DNA of 64,000 bases from UBA4246 sp045113695 (lineage in GTDB: Bacteria; Bacillota; Clostridia; Christensenellales; Aristaeellaceae). The notes beneath the pieces were generated by a model. That model worked only from the letters and a program-made list of their open reading frames with translations. It was not told the DNA's origin and made no database searches. A program made the position numbers and the translations under genes. Below, piece after piece: positions 1 through 9,288 of this stretch. The stretch's first letter is position 1. Each line of letters begins with the position of its first letter. Location of the stretch: contig JBGUJG010000093.1 in assembly GCA_045113695.1 (NCBI GenBank), forward strand, positions 1-64,000, given 5' to 3'.

Positions 1-2
1 TC

Positions 3-356
3 TGCATCATGTGGGGCATGATCCTGGCGGCCGTCTTTAACCCCCGCTATACCAGAAAACTGCAGGGAAAAACGGCCGGCTCCGGGAAGCCGGGCTTCGG
101 GGACCGGGCGATGGTGGCCATGTTCATCGGCATGGTCAGCGCCTACATCGGCAGCTATATCGGCGGTTTTGTGTCTGGCGGGGGACGGTTTTCCTTTGCC
201 GGCTCCTGGCTGCCGCTGGCGGTGGTCGCCGCCGCGGCGGCGGTGATGGCAGTGCTTTCCTGGCTGTCCGAAAAGAAAAACATGAAATGGCTGGATAATT
301 TTTCCATCGCGGTCAGCATGCTGTGCGGCATGGCTGCTGCCGCCCTGATCGGCTGA
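3..356 (+). CDS. Polytopic membrane protein, 5' end cut by window edge
   Basis: The frame is open to the first base of the window, so the ATG at 9 is probably internal and this is the C-terminal part of a longer protein. About 117 residues are visible, with three hydrophobic segments: one rich in Gly, Ile and Tyr at about 37-57, an Ala/Val-rich one at 70-88, and one at the C-terminus ending AAAALIG. It lies 15 bp before a second membrane protein and an M20 peptidase, so the three probably form one operon. I do not recognise the family with confidence; a DUF5058-like transporter subunit is possible. No function is assigned. Confidence 0.7.
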   Translation, partial: CIMWGMILAAVFNPRYTRKLQGKTAGSGKPGFGDRAMVAMFIGMVSAYIGSYIGGFVSGGGRFSFAGSWLPLAVVAAAAAVMAVLSWLSEKKNMKWLDNFSIAVSMLCGMAAAALIG

Positions 357-371
357 AGGGAGGAACGGCAG

Positions 372-1049
372 ATGAATCGTGAAAAAATCTATGAGGACTA
401 TCTCAAAGGGACCCACCGCCTGGGCAGGCTGGTGTCGGTACTGACGCTGGTCATGCTGGTCGGCGCGCCGTTCCTGATCGGCGCGATCCTGGGGGCCATG
501 CCGGACCTGGGGGCCGCGGCGCGCGGCTTTCTGGCGGCCGGCCTGGTCTGGACGGCCTCGAGCGTCGTGGAATACCTGGTCTATACCCCGATGCTCGGCG
601 CGGGCGGCAGCTATCTGGCCTTTATCACCGGCAACCTGATCAACATGAAGATCCCCTGCGCGATGAACGCCCGGGAACTGACGGAAGCCAAAACCGGCAC
701 GGCGGAAAACGAGGTCATTTCGACCCTGTCCATCGCGGTCTCCTCCCTGGTGACGATCGTCGTGCTTGCCCTGGGCGTGCTGCTGATGATCCCTCTGCAG
801 CCGGTGCTCCAGAGCCCGGCCCTGCAGCCGGCCTTTGACAACGTCGTGCCGGCCCTGTTCGGGGCGATGGCCTACCGCTATTTCCGCAAGGACATCCGCC
901 TGGCCCTGATCCCGCTGGCCGTCATGACGGTTCTGTTCGTGCTGGTGCCGTCCCTCACCGCTTCCACCAGCATGATGATCATCCCCAGCGGAGCCATCGC
1001 CATCGGGCTTGCGTATCTCGCCTGGCGGCGCGGGCAGAAGGAGGCGTAA
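372..1049 (+). CDS. Uncharacterised polytopic membrane protein
   Basis: 225 residues with about five or six hydrophobic segments (about 20-45, 48-66, 118-145, 155-170, 176-195, 198-218). A polar central stretch, with GNLINMKIPCAMNARELTEA, follows a Gly-rich turn and is likely a functional loop. The start is preceded by GGGAGGAA at good spacing. The stop is 3 bp before an M20 peptidase, so the two are likely co-translated. Membrane-protein pairs next to M20 peptidases suggest uptake of a peptide or acyl-amino acid that the peptidase then cleaves; that is inference. No transporter signature motif is visible. Confidence 0.75.
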   Translation: MNREKIYEDYLKGTHRLGRLVSVLTLVMLVGAPFLIGAILGAMPDLGAAARGFLAAGLVWTASSVVEYLVYTPMLGAGGSYLAFITGNLINMKIPCAMNARELTEAKTGTAENEVISTLSIAVSSLVTIVVLALGVLLMIPLQPVLQSPALQPAFDNVVPALFGAMAYRYFRKDIRLALIPLAVMTVLFVLVPSLTASTSMMIIPSGAIAIGLAYLAWRRGQKEA

Positions 1050-1052
1050 GGA

Positions 1053-2501
1053 ATGATCGTCCTGTGGATCCTGGCGGCGCTCCTGTGTGTCCTGTTTCTT
1101 GCGCTGCTGGCGGCGATGATCCGCACCCTGCGGATCCCGAAAAAGACTTCGGACTATGTCCCCTCGCCGGACCCGGAGCGGGCCAGAGCCTACGCCGGAA
1201 AGCTCTCCCGGATGGTGCAGGTTGAAACCGTCTCCGTACCGGATACGGACCAGCGGGAAAAATTCCTGGGCTTCCACCGGGTGCTGGAAGAGCTCTTCCC
1301 CCTGGTGCACCAAAGACTTGAAAAAACCGAGATCGACGGCAACCTCCTGTATTTCTGGAAGGGAAAGTCCTCTGAAAAGCCCCTGGTGCTGATGAGCCAC
1401 CAGGACGTCGTCCCCGCGGAGGGGACGTGGACGCATCCGCCCTTTTCCGGTGACATAGAGGGCGGCAAGGTCTGGGGGCGCGGAACCTCCGATACCAAGT
1501 GCTCGGTGATGGCGTTTTTCCAGGCGGCCGAGGAACTGCTGGCCCGGGACTATGTGCCGGAAAACGACGTGTACCTCTCTTCCTCCTGCACGGAGGAATG
1601 GGCGGGGGACGGCTGCCCCAAGCTGGTGGCAGAGCTCAGAAGGCGCGGTGTTCGGCCCTTTCTGGTGGTGGACGAGGGCGGCGGCATCATCTCAGAGCCC
1701 ATCAAAGGGATCCCCGGCAATTTTGCGATGCTGGGCGTGTTTGAAAAGGGCAAGGCGGACGTCCTGTTCCGCGCGACCTCGAACGGCGGCCATTCCAGCG
1801 CGCCCAAAGCCCACTCGCCGATCGCCCGGCTGGCTGATTTCGTGCATGAGGTGGAGACGAAACAGCCCTTCAGACGCCGCATGTCCAAAGAGGTGCAGGC
1901 CATGTTTGAAACCCTGGCCCCCTATGCCTCCTTCCCGCTGCGGCTGGTGTTTGAAAACCTGTGGCTGTTCAGGCCGGTCGTGCTGAAAGCCCTGCCGCTG
2001 ATCAGCGCCCAGGGCGGGGCGATGATCAGGACGACCGCCGCTTTTACCATGCAGTCCGGCTCGGACGCATTCAACGTCATGCCGCAGGAGGCAACGCTGG
2101 GGGCGAACCTGCGCTTTATTCCCCACCAGGGCATGAAGGAAAGCCTCGCGGTGATGGAGAAGCTTTCGAAAAAGCACGGCCTGACCATGGAGGTCTTCCA
2201 CGCTTCGGATTATACCGAGCCCGCTGACATTCAGGGCGAAGCGTTCCGGCTTGTGCAGCAGACCGTCGCCCAGACCTTCCCCGGCTGCCCGTCCAGCCCC
2301 TATGTGATGACCGGCGCGACGGATTCCCGGTTCTACCAGGATATCTGTGACAGCGTCGTTCGCTTTGCCCCGGTCGTCTACGGCCCGGAGCAGATGCAGG
2401 GCATGCACGGGCTGAATGAGAACATTGAGTATAACTGTCTGCCCGGGGCGGTGGACTTCTACAAGAACCTGATTGAAAATGTAAAATATAATGTTAAATA
2501 A
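1053..2501 (+). CDS. M20 family metallopeptidase with N-terminal membrane anchor
   Basis: 482 residues. An N-terminal hydrophobic segment (about 2-24) is followed by a zinc-dependent amidohydrolase fold. The M20 metal motifs are present in order: SHQDVVP (first His), GRGTSDTK (bridging Asp), CTEEWAGDG (catalytic Glu and metal Glu) and DEGGG, with a dimerisation-type segment containing GGHSSAPKAHSP and a C-terminal GMHGLNENIEY with the last metal His. This is closest to the carboxypeptidase S/PM20D1 branch, which hydrolyses C-terminal or N-acyl amino acid bonds. It is the third gene of the membrane-protein operon and is followed after 14 bp by tldD. Exact substrate unknown. Confidence 0.9.
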   Translation: MIVLWILAALLCVLFLALLAAMIRTLRIPKKTSDYVPSPDPERARAYAGKLSRMVQVETVSVPDTDQREKFLGFHRVLEELFPLVHQRLEKTEIDGNLLYFWKGKSSEKPLVLMSHQDVVPAEGTWTHPPFSGDIEGGKVWGRGTSDTKCSVMAFFQAAEELLARDYVPENDVYLSSSCTEEWAGDGCPKLVAELRRRGVRPFLVVDEGGGIISEPIKGIPGNFAMLGVFEKGKADVLFRATSNGGHSSAPKAHSPIARLADFVHEVETKQPFRRRMSKEVQAMFETLAPYASFPLRLVFENLWLFRPVVLKALPLISAQGGAMIRTTAAFTMQSGSDAFNVMPQEATLGANLRFIPHQGMKESLAVMEKLSKKHGLTMEVFHASDYTEPADIQGEAFRLVQQTVAQTFPGCPSSPYVMTGATDSRFYQDICDSVVRFAPVVYGPEQMQGMHGLNENIEYNCLPGAVDFYKNLIENVKYNVK

Positions 2502-2515
2502 TAAGGAGGGACAGC

Positions 2516-3901
2516 ATGCTGAAAGACATCATCACCCCGCAGAAATCCCTGTTTGCGGACGGGATGCAGACAGTGCTGCGCGGGCATGAAAACCGGAGCC
2601 GGCGCGTGGTGCTGCTCAAGGGAAACCTCGTGCAGAACAGCCGGTCGGACAGCCGGGGCATCAGCGCCCGGGTGACCAAGAACGGACGGTACGGGTTTTC
2701 TTCCACGGCGGATTATACGGAGGAAGGGGCCCGGACGGTGCTGCGCGCCGCGACGGAGAACGCGGCCTTCCTGGACGCCCGGGCAAAAGGCGCCGGGCGC
2801 TCCTATCCGGCCCTGCCGGGGGCAGAAGGCCTGCCGCTCCGGCCGGTCATCGACTTTGAACAGAAGCGCTTCATTGACCTGTGCCATACGGTGGACGACT
2901 ACGTGGTGGCCCACTGTCCGAAGATCACCAGCCGGACGGTGGTCTACACTGAGGACTCGCAGGACAAGATCATCGTGACGTCTGACGCGGCTTCCGGCCA
3001 TGTGTCCTATCCGCGGGCTTATCTCTATGTGATGCTGTCGGCTGAATCAAAAGAGGGCGTGCCGGTGGAGCTGTTCAAAGCCTTCGGGGGCGGCGGCAGC
3101 TTTGCGGATCATTTTTCTGATCCGTCGGCCGTCTATCCCGGCATCGACGAACTGTACGGACGGCTGATGGACAAGGCGGAGGGCGTCTGGGCGCAGGCCG
3201 GGGTCAAAACCGTCATCCTGGGCGGAATGATGGGCGGCATGCTGGCCCATGAGGCGGTCGGCCACACGGTGGAAGCCGACCTGGTGCTGGGCGGCAGCGT
3301 GGCCGGGCCAAACCTGCACAAGCGGGTCGCTTCCGACCTGGTGACGCTGACGGACTACGCCCACACCGCCTTCGGGGAAACGGTCCCCCTGCCGGTCTGG
3401 CTGGACGACGAGGGGACGGCGGCGCAGGATGTCACGCTGATCCAAAGCGGCATCCTGACCGGCTATATGAACAACCGGGAGACGGCCCAGCACTTCGGCA
3501 TGACCCCGGCCGGGAACGCCCGGGCCTGGGCTTATACGGACGAGCCGCTGATCCGGATGCGCAACACCGCCATCCTGCCGGGGAAGGACAGCCTTTCCGA
3601 TATGATCGCTTCCATCGACGACGGCTACTACCTGATCGAAAGCTCCAACGGCCAGGCCGACCTGACGGGCGAGTTCATGTTCGGCGTGTCCCTGGGCTAC
3701 GAGATCAAAAAGGGAAAGCTCGGCCGGGCCCTGCTGGATACCACGGTGTCCGGCATCGCGTTTGAGATGCTCAAGACAGTCGACATGGTGTCCGACCGGA
3801 TTTCCTGGTCTTCCAGCGGCTTCTGCGGCAAGAAGCAGCCGATGCCGGTGGGCATGGCCGGGCCGGACATGCGCCTGAGGATTTCCATAGGAGGACGATA
3901 A
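2516..3901 (+). CDS. tldD: TldD family metalloprotease subunit
   Basis: 461 residues, normal length for TldD. The zinc-protease signature HEAVGH is at about residues 245-250 and is followed by a conserved Glu (VEAD), as in the catalytic subunit of the TldD/TldE heterodimer. That complex is known to degrade small unfolded peptides and, in E. coli, matures microcin B17 and degrades CcdA. The C-terminal part carries the family's conserved GEFMFGVSLGYEIKKGKLG. The start follows AGGAGGGAC at good spacing. It is followed 1 bp later by its partner tldE, so heterodimer formation is expected. No RiPP precursor or maturase is visible nearby, so housekeeping peptide turnover is the simplest role. Confidence 0.93.
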   Translation: MLKDIITPQKSLFADGMQTVLRGHENRSRRVVLLKGNLVQNSRSDSRGISARVTKNGRYGFSSTADYTEEGARTVLRAATENAAFLDARAKGAGRSYPALPGAEGLPLRPVIDFEQKRFIDLCHTVDDYVVAHCPKITSRTVVYTEDSQDKIIVTSDAASGHVSYPRAYLYVMLSAESKEGVPVELFKAFGGGGSFADHFSDPSAVYPGIDELYGRLMDKAEGVWAQAGVKTVILGGMMGGMLAHEAVGHTVEADLVLGGSVAGPNLHKRVASDLVTLTDYAHTAFGETVPLPVWLDDEGTAAQDVTLIQSGILTGYMNNRETAQHFGMTPAGNARAWAYTDEPLIRMRNTAILPGKDSLSDMIASIDDGYYLIESSNGQADLTGEFMFGVSLGYEIKKGKLGRALLDTTVSGIAFEMLKTVDMVSDRISWSSSGFCGKKQPMPVGMAGPDMRLRISIGGR

Positions 3902-3902
3902 G

Positions 3903-5201
3903 ATGGCATCATTACAGGAATTGGCCAGCGCGCTTTCCGGCCTGCTGCAGGCGGCCGGGATCGGGAAATACGCCGTTTCCCTGACAGAGAGCGAAAAAAG
4001 GGAGCTGAATACGGAGCAGACCGGTTTTTCCCTCTACCGGACCATCTTTGACCGATCCGCATCCGTCGCGGCCTTCATCGGCGGACGGAAGGGCTCCGCG
4101 AACGGCAACGATCTGACGGAGGAAGGGCTCCGGAAACTGGTGGAGGACGCGAAGGCCGGCGCCCTGTCCTCCGCCCCGGACGAGGCCAACGACATCGCCC
4201 CGGGACAGGCACCGGAGGTGTTCAGCTTTGGGCCTCTGGAACCGGACATGGAACGGTTTTACGGCCGGCTTTCCGAGGTCATCGACACCGTGTCGAAGGA
4301 ATATCCGCTGATCCGCCTGGGCCAGATCATCGGCAGCCATGACAGGGTGCACCGCCTTTACCTGAATTCGAACGGCACCCGCTTTGAAAAGTTCGACGGC
4401 CGGTATGAAACCATGCTGGAATTTGCCGGCAACAACGGCGAAAAGACCACCGGCATCGCCTACGGAGGAGTCACGGCGGACAGTCTGGACCAGCCGGTCC
4501 TGTCCCTGGGCAGCCTGCGCAGGCTGCTGGCCGAAACCGAAAAGAGCCTGACCACCGTTCCCGTGGGGGACAAGTTCGAGGGCACGGTGATCTTCACCCC
4601 GGACGCCCTGGGCCAGTTCGTCTGGATGCTGCTGGATAACTATGCGGGCGCCGGCGTGATCATGAACGGCACCAGTCAGTGGCGCGCCCGCCTGGGCGAA
4701 CAGGTCGTCAGCGACAAAATCACCCTGCGCCTGGCGGCGGAAGACAGCCGCCTGGCCGTGACGGCTTCCTATACGGGGGACGGCTACCGGGCAGAAGACG
4801 TCACGGTCATCGACCGGGGCACGCTCAGAGCCTTCCTGCTCAACCTGTACGCGGCCAGAAAGACCGGCGGGGACGTCGCGAAGAACGACGGCGGTCACCT
4901 GATTATGGAGCCGGGCGGAACGGCCCTGGCCGATATGATCCGTGGCGTCTCCCGCGGCCTCATCGTCGGCGGCTTTTCCGGCGGCGAGCCGGGCGTCAAC
5001 GGCGAGTTTTCCGGCGTGGCCAAGAACAGCTTCTACGTGGAAAACGGCGAGGTGAAGGGCGCCGTGATGGAAACGATGATCAGCGGCAACCTGACGGACG
5101 TCTTTCAGAACGTCACCGCGGTTTCCAAAGAACTCGTGTCGGACGGCACGTCCGCCTTCCCCTGGATGGCGTCGGAAGGGATTACGGTGTCGGGCAGCTG
5201 A
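3903..5201 (+). CDS. pmbA: TldE/PmbA family protease subunit
   Basis: 432 residues, the non-catalytic partner of TldD. It lacks the HExxxH motif that the preceding gene has, which is what separates TldE from TldD. The C-terminal half shows family features: a GVSRGLIVGGFSGGEPGVNG stretch followed by GEFSGVAKNSFYVENGEV. The start ATG lies 1 bp after the tldD stop and the ribosome site is inside the tldD end (ATAGGAGGACG), so translation is probably coupled. A hairpin terminator lies about 90 bp after the stop, ending the first transcription unit of the window. Confidence 0.93.
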   Translation: MASLQELASALSGLLQAAGIGKYAVSLTESEKRELNTEQTGFSLYRTIFDRSASVAAFIGGRKGSANGNDLTEEGLRKLVEDAKAGALSSAPDEANDIAPGQAPEVFSFGPLEPDMERFYGRLSEVIDTVSKEYPLIRLGQIIGSHDRVHRLYLNSNGTRFEKFDGRYETMLEFAGNNGEKTTGIAYGGVTADSLDQPVLSLGSLRRLLAETEKSLTTVPVGDKFEGTVIFTPDALGQFVWMLLDNYAGAGVIMNGTSQWRARLGEQVVSDKITLRLAAEDSRLAVTASYTGDGYRAEDVTVIDRGTLRAFLLNLYAARKTGGDVAKNDGGHLIMEPGGTALADMIRGVSRGLIVGGFSGGEPGVNGEFSGVAKNSFYVENGEVKGAVMETMISGNLTDVFQNVTAVSKELVSDGTSAFPWMASEGITVSGS

Positions 5202-5286
5202 CGCATCCCCGGCATTTCCTGCAGAGCGGTCCTGATTGTGCAGGAGAACCAGCCCGAACTTCAAACCCATGCATTTCATGAATCCG

Positions 5287-5320
5287 AAAAGATGCCGGTT
5301 CTGTGTTCCGGCGTCTTTTT
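5287..5320 (+). terminator. Rho-independent terminator after the tldD/tldE operon
   Basis: GATGCCGG (5291-5298) pairs with CCGGCGTC (5308-5315, one G-U) across a 9-nt loop, and is followed by TTTTT. It lies between the pmbA stop and the polA promoter. Confidence 0.8.
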
Positions 5321-5355
5321 AAATTGCTTCCTCTGTAAATCCGCCTCCCTCCCGA

Positions 5356-5384
5356 TTGCGGCGGCCTGCAAACCGTGATATAAT
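5356..5384 (+). promoter_or_regulatory. Sigma-A-type promoter for polA
   Basis: TATAAT at 5379-5384 with TTGCGG at 5356-5361, spacer 17 nt, 34 bp before the polA start. A GGAAGGGG ribosome site sits between promoter and ATG. Confidence 0.6.
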
Positions 5385-5417
5385 GGCATCAGCGCTTGCC
5401 GGAAGGGGTTTTTTAGG

Positions 5418-7961
5418 ATGGCCGGAGACTGCTTTTTGATTGTGGACGGGAACAGCCTGATGCACCGGGCGTTTCACGCGATGCCCCCGATGGATTATCA
5501 GGGGACGCCGACGGGGGCCCTGCACGGGTTTTTAATGATGCTGTTCAAGGTGTTCGAGGAGCGGAAGCCCGCGTACTGCGCGGTGGCTTTCGACGAGCAC
5601 GCCCCGACCTTCCGGCACCTGGCCTACCCGGAATACAAGGCCGGCCGGCAGAAGACGCCGGACGAGCTGGTGACGCAGCTGCGCCTCATCCGGGAGCTGC
5701 TGCCCGCCCTCCATATCCCGGTGTACGCCGTGGCGGGGTATGAGGCGGACGATATCCTGGGCACGGTGGGCAGGCTGAACACCGAAAAAGAGATCGACAC
5801 CATGCTCCTGACCGGAGACAGGGACGCCCTGCAGCTGGTCGGGAACCGGGTGTCCCTGCTGTTCACGAAAAAAGGCATTACGGAGACCATCCTGTTTGAC
5901 CCGGCCGGCGTGAGGGAATACTTCGGCGTGACCCCGGATCAGGTAACCGACCTGAAAGGCCTGATGGGGGACAGCTCGGACAATATTACCGGCGTCCCCG
6001 GCGTGGGCGAAAAGACGGCGGTCAAATGGCTGCAGGAATACGGGAGCCTGGACAATGTCCTGGCCCATGCGGACGAGATCAAGGGCAAGATCGGCGAAAA
6101 GCTGCGGGACAACCGGGAGCTGGCCCTCTTTTCCCGGAAGCTGGCCACCATCGTGCCGGAGGCGCCGATCGTGATCGACTATGACGCCTGCCGGACGGAC
6201 CGCGTGGCCGAAGGGCTTCCCGCGCTCAGACAGCTCGGGCTCAACGTGGCGGCCCAGCGCGCGCAGAAGCTCGGCGGGGAGCCGGCGGCCGATACCGCGG
6301 AGGAAGCGCCGGAGGCAGCCGTTCAGGCGGAAAAACTGGCGGATGAGGCCGGGATCCGCGCTTTTGCAGACAGCCTGAAGGAAGCGGCGCAGGCAGCCCT
6401 GTATGTGGGGACAGAACGGTTTTCCCTGGCCGGGGACGGCCGGTGCGCCGAAGCCCAGCTGGGCCAGGCGACCCTGCTGGACGAGGGTCTGACGGCGGAG
6501 ACGGCGCTTTCCGCCGCGGAGGCTCTGCTCCATCGGCCGGTTTTCACCCATGACGCGAAAAAGCTGTATCATGTGCTGGACCGCTTTGGTCTTCCGCAGC
6601 CCCCGGTCCCGTGGGATACGCAGCTGGGCGCGTACCTGCTGAACCCGCTGGGCAAAAGCTTTCCGCTGCGGGATCTGGGCCCGGAAAACGCTGATACCGT
6701 TCTGCGTCAGGCGGCGGCCCAGGAAAAACAGCTCAAAGCGCTGGGCATGGACGCCCTGTACCGGGACATCGAGCTGCCGCTTTTCCGCGTGCTGTACGAT
6801 ATGGAAAAGACCGGCTTTCAGGTGGACGCGGAGGTGCTCCGCGGCCTGGGCAGGGAATATACGAAAAAGACGGAGGAACTGCGGGACGAAATCTACCGTT
6901 CCTGTGGCGTTTCCGGCTTTAACCTGAATTCCCCGCAGCAGCTGGGCAAGGTGCTGTTCGAAACCCTCGGCCTGACCGCCGGGAAAAAGAACCAGCGCGG
7001 CTATTCCACCGACGCGGAGACCCTGGAAAAGCTGATCGACGAACATCCGGCGGTCCGGATGATCCTGGATTACCGGACGTTCACCAAGTTCAACGCCACC
7101 TACATCGACGGCCTTCTGCGCAACATCGACGGAACCGGCCGCGTCCATTCCAGTTTCGACCAGACCGGCACGGCGACGGGGCGTATCTCGTCCAGCGAGC
7201 CGAACCTGCAGAACATCCCGGTGCGGACGGACCTGGGCCGGGAGATCCGCCGGGCATTTATCGCCAAAGACGGCTGCCTGCTGGTGGACGCCGACTATTC
7301 GCAGATCGAGCTGCGCGTGCTGGCCCACATGAGCGGCGACGCCGCGATGACGGACGCTTTCCGGCGCGGACAGGACATTCATACCCGCACGGCGGCGGAG
7401 GTTTACGGGGTGCCGATGGAGGACGTGACGCACGAGATGCGCTCGGCCTCCAAGGCGGTCAATTTCGGCATCGTCTACGGCATCAGCGACTTCGGCCTGG
7501 CCCGGAACATCGGCGTTTCCCGCTGGACGGCCCATGACTTTATCGAGCGCTACCTGAGCCGATACCCCGGGATCCGCGGTTTTATGGAAGGGTGCAAACG
7601 CAAAGGCCACGAACTGGGCTATGCCGAAACCATGTTCGGCAGGCGCCGTCCCCTGCCCGAGCTCAAAGTCGGCCGGACCCGCGCATTCGGGGAACGGGTG
7701 GCCATGAACATGCCGGTGCAGGGCTCCGCCGCGGACATCATCAAGCTGGCCATGGTCCGTGTCTCGGAGCGGCTGAAGGACGAAATGCCGGAGGCCCGGC
7801 TGATCCTGCAGGTGCACGACGAACTGCTGATCGAAGCGCCGGAAACCCTGGCCGGGCGGGCGGCAGAACTGCTGAAGGAAGTCATGGAATCGGTCGCGGA
7901 GCTGTCCGTGCCCCTGGTGGCCGAGGTAAAAACGGGAAAGAGCTGGTATGAAACCAAATGA
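5418..7961 (+). CDS. polA: DNA polymerase I
   Basis: 847 residues. The order is a 5'-3' exonuclease domain (start DGNSLMHRAF, then YEADDILGTV, LTGDRDALQL and the helix-hairpin-helix GLMGDSSDNITGVPGVGEKT), a shortened middle domain, and a family A polymerase domain. Motif A is DYSQIELRVLAH near residue 625; the O-helix region RSASKAVNFGIVYGISDFG and the palm motif QVHDELLIEAP follow. The middle domain keeps the fold (DTQLGAYLLNP) but I cannot find the acidic pair of an active 3'-5' proofreading site, as is usual for Firmicute Pol I. It acts in Okazaki-fragment processing and repair. The stop overlaps coaE by 4 bp (ATGA). Confidence 0.97.
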   Translation: MAGDCFLIVDGNSLMHRAFHAMPPMDYQGTPTGALHGFLMMLFKVFEERKPAYCAVAFDEHAPTFRHLAYPEYKAGRQKTPDELVTQLRLIRELLPALHIPVYAVAGYEADDILGTVGRLNTEKEIDTMLLTGDRDALQLVGNRVSLLFTKKGITETILFDPAGVREYFGVTPDQVTDLKGLMGDSSDNITGVPGVGEKTAVKWLQEYGSLDNVLAHADEIKGKIGEKLRDNRELALFSRKLATIVPEAPIVIDYDACRTDRVAEGLPALRQLGLNVAAQRAQKLGGEPAADTAEEAPEAAVQAEKLADEAGIRAFADSLKEAAQAALYVGTERFSLAGDGRCAEAQLGQATLLDEGLTAETALSAAEALLHRPVFTHDAKKLYHVLDRFGLPQPPVPWDTQLGAYLLNPLGKSFPLRDLGPENADTVLRQAAAQEKQLKALGMDALYRDIELPLFRVLYDMEKTGFQVDAEVLRGLGREYTKKTEELRDEIYRSCGVSGFNLNSPQQLGKVLFETLGLTAGKKNQRGYSTDAETLEKLIDEHPAVRMILDYRTFTKFNATYIDGLLRNIDGTGRVHSSFDQTGTATGRISSSEPNLQNIPVRTDLGREIRRAFIAKDGCLLVDADYSQIELRVLAHMSGDAAMTDAFRRGQDIHTRTAAEVYGVPMEDVTHEMRSASKAVNFGIVYGISDFGLARNIGVSRWTAHDFIERYLSRYPGIRGFMEGCKRKGHELGYAETMFGRRRPLPELKVGRTRAFGERVAMNMPVQGSAADIIKLAMVRVSERLKDEMPEARLILQVHDELLIEAPETLAGRAAELLKEVMESVAELSVPLVAEVKTGKSWYETK

Positions 7962-8590
7962 CCTTCGTGATCGGGCTGACCGGCGGGATCGCCTGCGGCA
8001 AGAGCAATATTTCTGACAGACTGTCCTCCCTGGGGGTGCCGGTGATCGACGCGGACCGGATCAGCCGCGCCCTGACGGCCCCGGGCGGGGCGGCCCTCCC
8101 GGGCATCCGGGAAGCCTTCGGGGAAGTTTTTTTTCCCGGCGGGGTGCTGGACCGCAGGGCTCTGGGGGCCCTGGTGTTTTCGGACCCGGAAGCACTGGAC
8201 AGGCTGAACGGGCTGACCCATCCGCTGATCCTGGACGAAATCCGGAGACGGCTGGACGCGCTGAACGCGGCGGGCGAGCCCGTCTGCGTGCTGGAGGCTC
8301 CGCTGCTGTTTGAAGCCGGTCTGGACCGTCTGTGCGATACGGTCTGGTGCGCGTGGATTCCCGAGGAACTCCAGATACAGCGCCTGACGGAGCGGGACGG
8401 GCTGACCCAGAAAGAAGCCGCGCAGCGGATCGCCAGCCAGATGCCGGCGGCGGAAAAGAAAAGGCGCAGCGGCCTGGTCATCGACACCAGCGGAAGCCGG
8501 GAGGAAAGCGCGGCGCTGGCGGAACAGGCGTACCGGGAACTGCTTTCATCGCTGGCCAGGCCGCAGGACACAGGGGAGGAAAACCGTTGA
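7958..8590 (+). CDS. coaE: Dephospho-CoA kinase
   Basis: 210 residues. It phosphorylates the 3'-OH of dephospho-CoA, the last step of CoA synthesis. The P-loop GLTGGIACGKS lies near the N-terminus, followed by VIDADRISR, and there is a DX-type segment with LTHPLI and EAPLLFEAGLD, all typical of CoaE. The start ATG overlaps the polA stop in ATGA. The polA-coaE-lytic transglycosylase order is common in Clostridia. The 3' end overlaps the TTG start of the next gene. Confidence 0.96.
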   Translation: MTFVIGLTGGIACGKSNISDRLSSLGVPVIDADRISRALTAPGGAALPGIREAFGEVFFPGGVLDRRALGALVFSDPEALDRLNGLTHPLILDEIRRRLDALNAAGEPVCVLEAPLLFEAGLDRLCDTVWCAWIPEELQIQRLTERDGLTQKEAAQRIASQMPAAEKKRRSGLVIDTSGSREESAALAEQAYRELLSSLARPQDTGEENR

Positions 8591-9288
8591 GCGGGCTGAA
8601 TGAAGCGCCCCGCCGCTCCCGCAGGGCGGACGCGCGGAAGAAAAACAGGCGCGGAGGAAAGCGGGCCCGGTTCAGCCGGCCGCAGCGCCTGACCCTGCTG
8701 GCGGCCCTTTGCTGCGCGGTGGTCAGCCTGGCTTTTTTCCTGGTCAGTTCGGCCAGGCTGGCGGATCAGACCCGCCTGATGGAGGAAGAACAGGCGGCCT
8801 ACGACCGCAGGGTGTGGCGGACGACCGTACGGTACCGGGACCAGATCATCCGGGAAGCGCAGAAATACGGGCTGCGGCCGGCCTATGTCGCGGCGATCAT
8901 CCTGAACGAGAGCAGCTACGAACCTTCCGCCGTCAGTTCGGTCGGCGCCAGGGGCCTGATGCAGCTTCTGCCCGATACGGGCAAATGGATCGCCGGGAAG
9001 CTCGGCATGTCCGACTATACGGACGATCAGCTGTTCGACCCGGAAACCAACCTGCGCCTGGGCGCGTGGTATCTGGATTTCCTGTCGGACCGCTACGGCG
9101 GGGACCCCGTGCTGGTGGCCTGCGCCTATCACGCCGGGCACGGCAACGTGGATACCTGGCTGACCCGCTATTCAGGGGACGGGCGGACGCTGTCCCTGGC
9201 GGAAATACCCATGGAGAATACCCGCAGCTACGCGCGGAAGGTGGTGGATTCCTATGCGATCTATCTGGAAAACTATTATCGGGAGTGA
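8587..9288 (+). CDS. Membrane-anchored lytic transglycosylase, SLT family
   Basis: 233 residues from a TTG start at 8587, which overlaps the coaE stop (TTGA) and has AGGGGAGGAAAA just upstream; the frame is open further back but only as a shadow of coaE. A very basic N-terminal tail (about 8-35) is followed by one membrane segment (about 35-56) and an extracytoplasmic SLT domain. The catalytic Glu is about residue 108 in AIILNESSYEP, followed by GARGLMQLLPDTG and the AYHAGHGNV motif. It cleaves peptidoglycan glycan strands. The 3' end overlaps the next gene by 35 bp. Confidence 0.92.
   Translation: MSGLNEAPRRSRRADARKKNRRGGKRARFSRPQRLTLLAALCCAVVSLAFFLVSSARLADQTRLMEEEQAAYDRRVWRTTVRYRDQIIREAQKYGLRPAYVAAIILNESSYEPSAVSSVGARGLMQLLPDTGKWIAGKLGMSDYTDDQLFDPETNLRLGAWYLDFLSDRYGGDPVLVACAYHAGHGNVDTWLTRYSGDGRTLSLAEIPMENTRSYARKVVDSYAIYLENYYRE

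Noticed and set aside
5532..7817. Long minus-strand open frame (about 760 codons) inside polA
   Set aside because: It is antisense to polA in a high-GC region where long shadow frames are common, and it has His/Gln/Arg-rich composition with no domain motifs.
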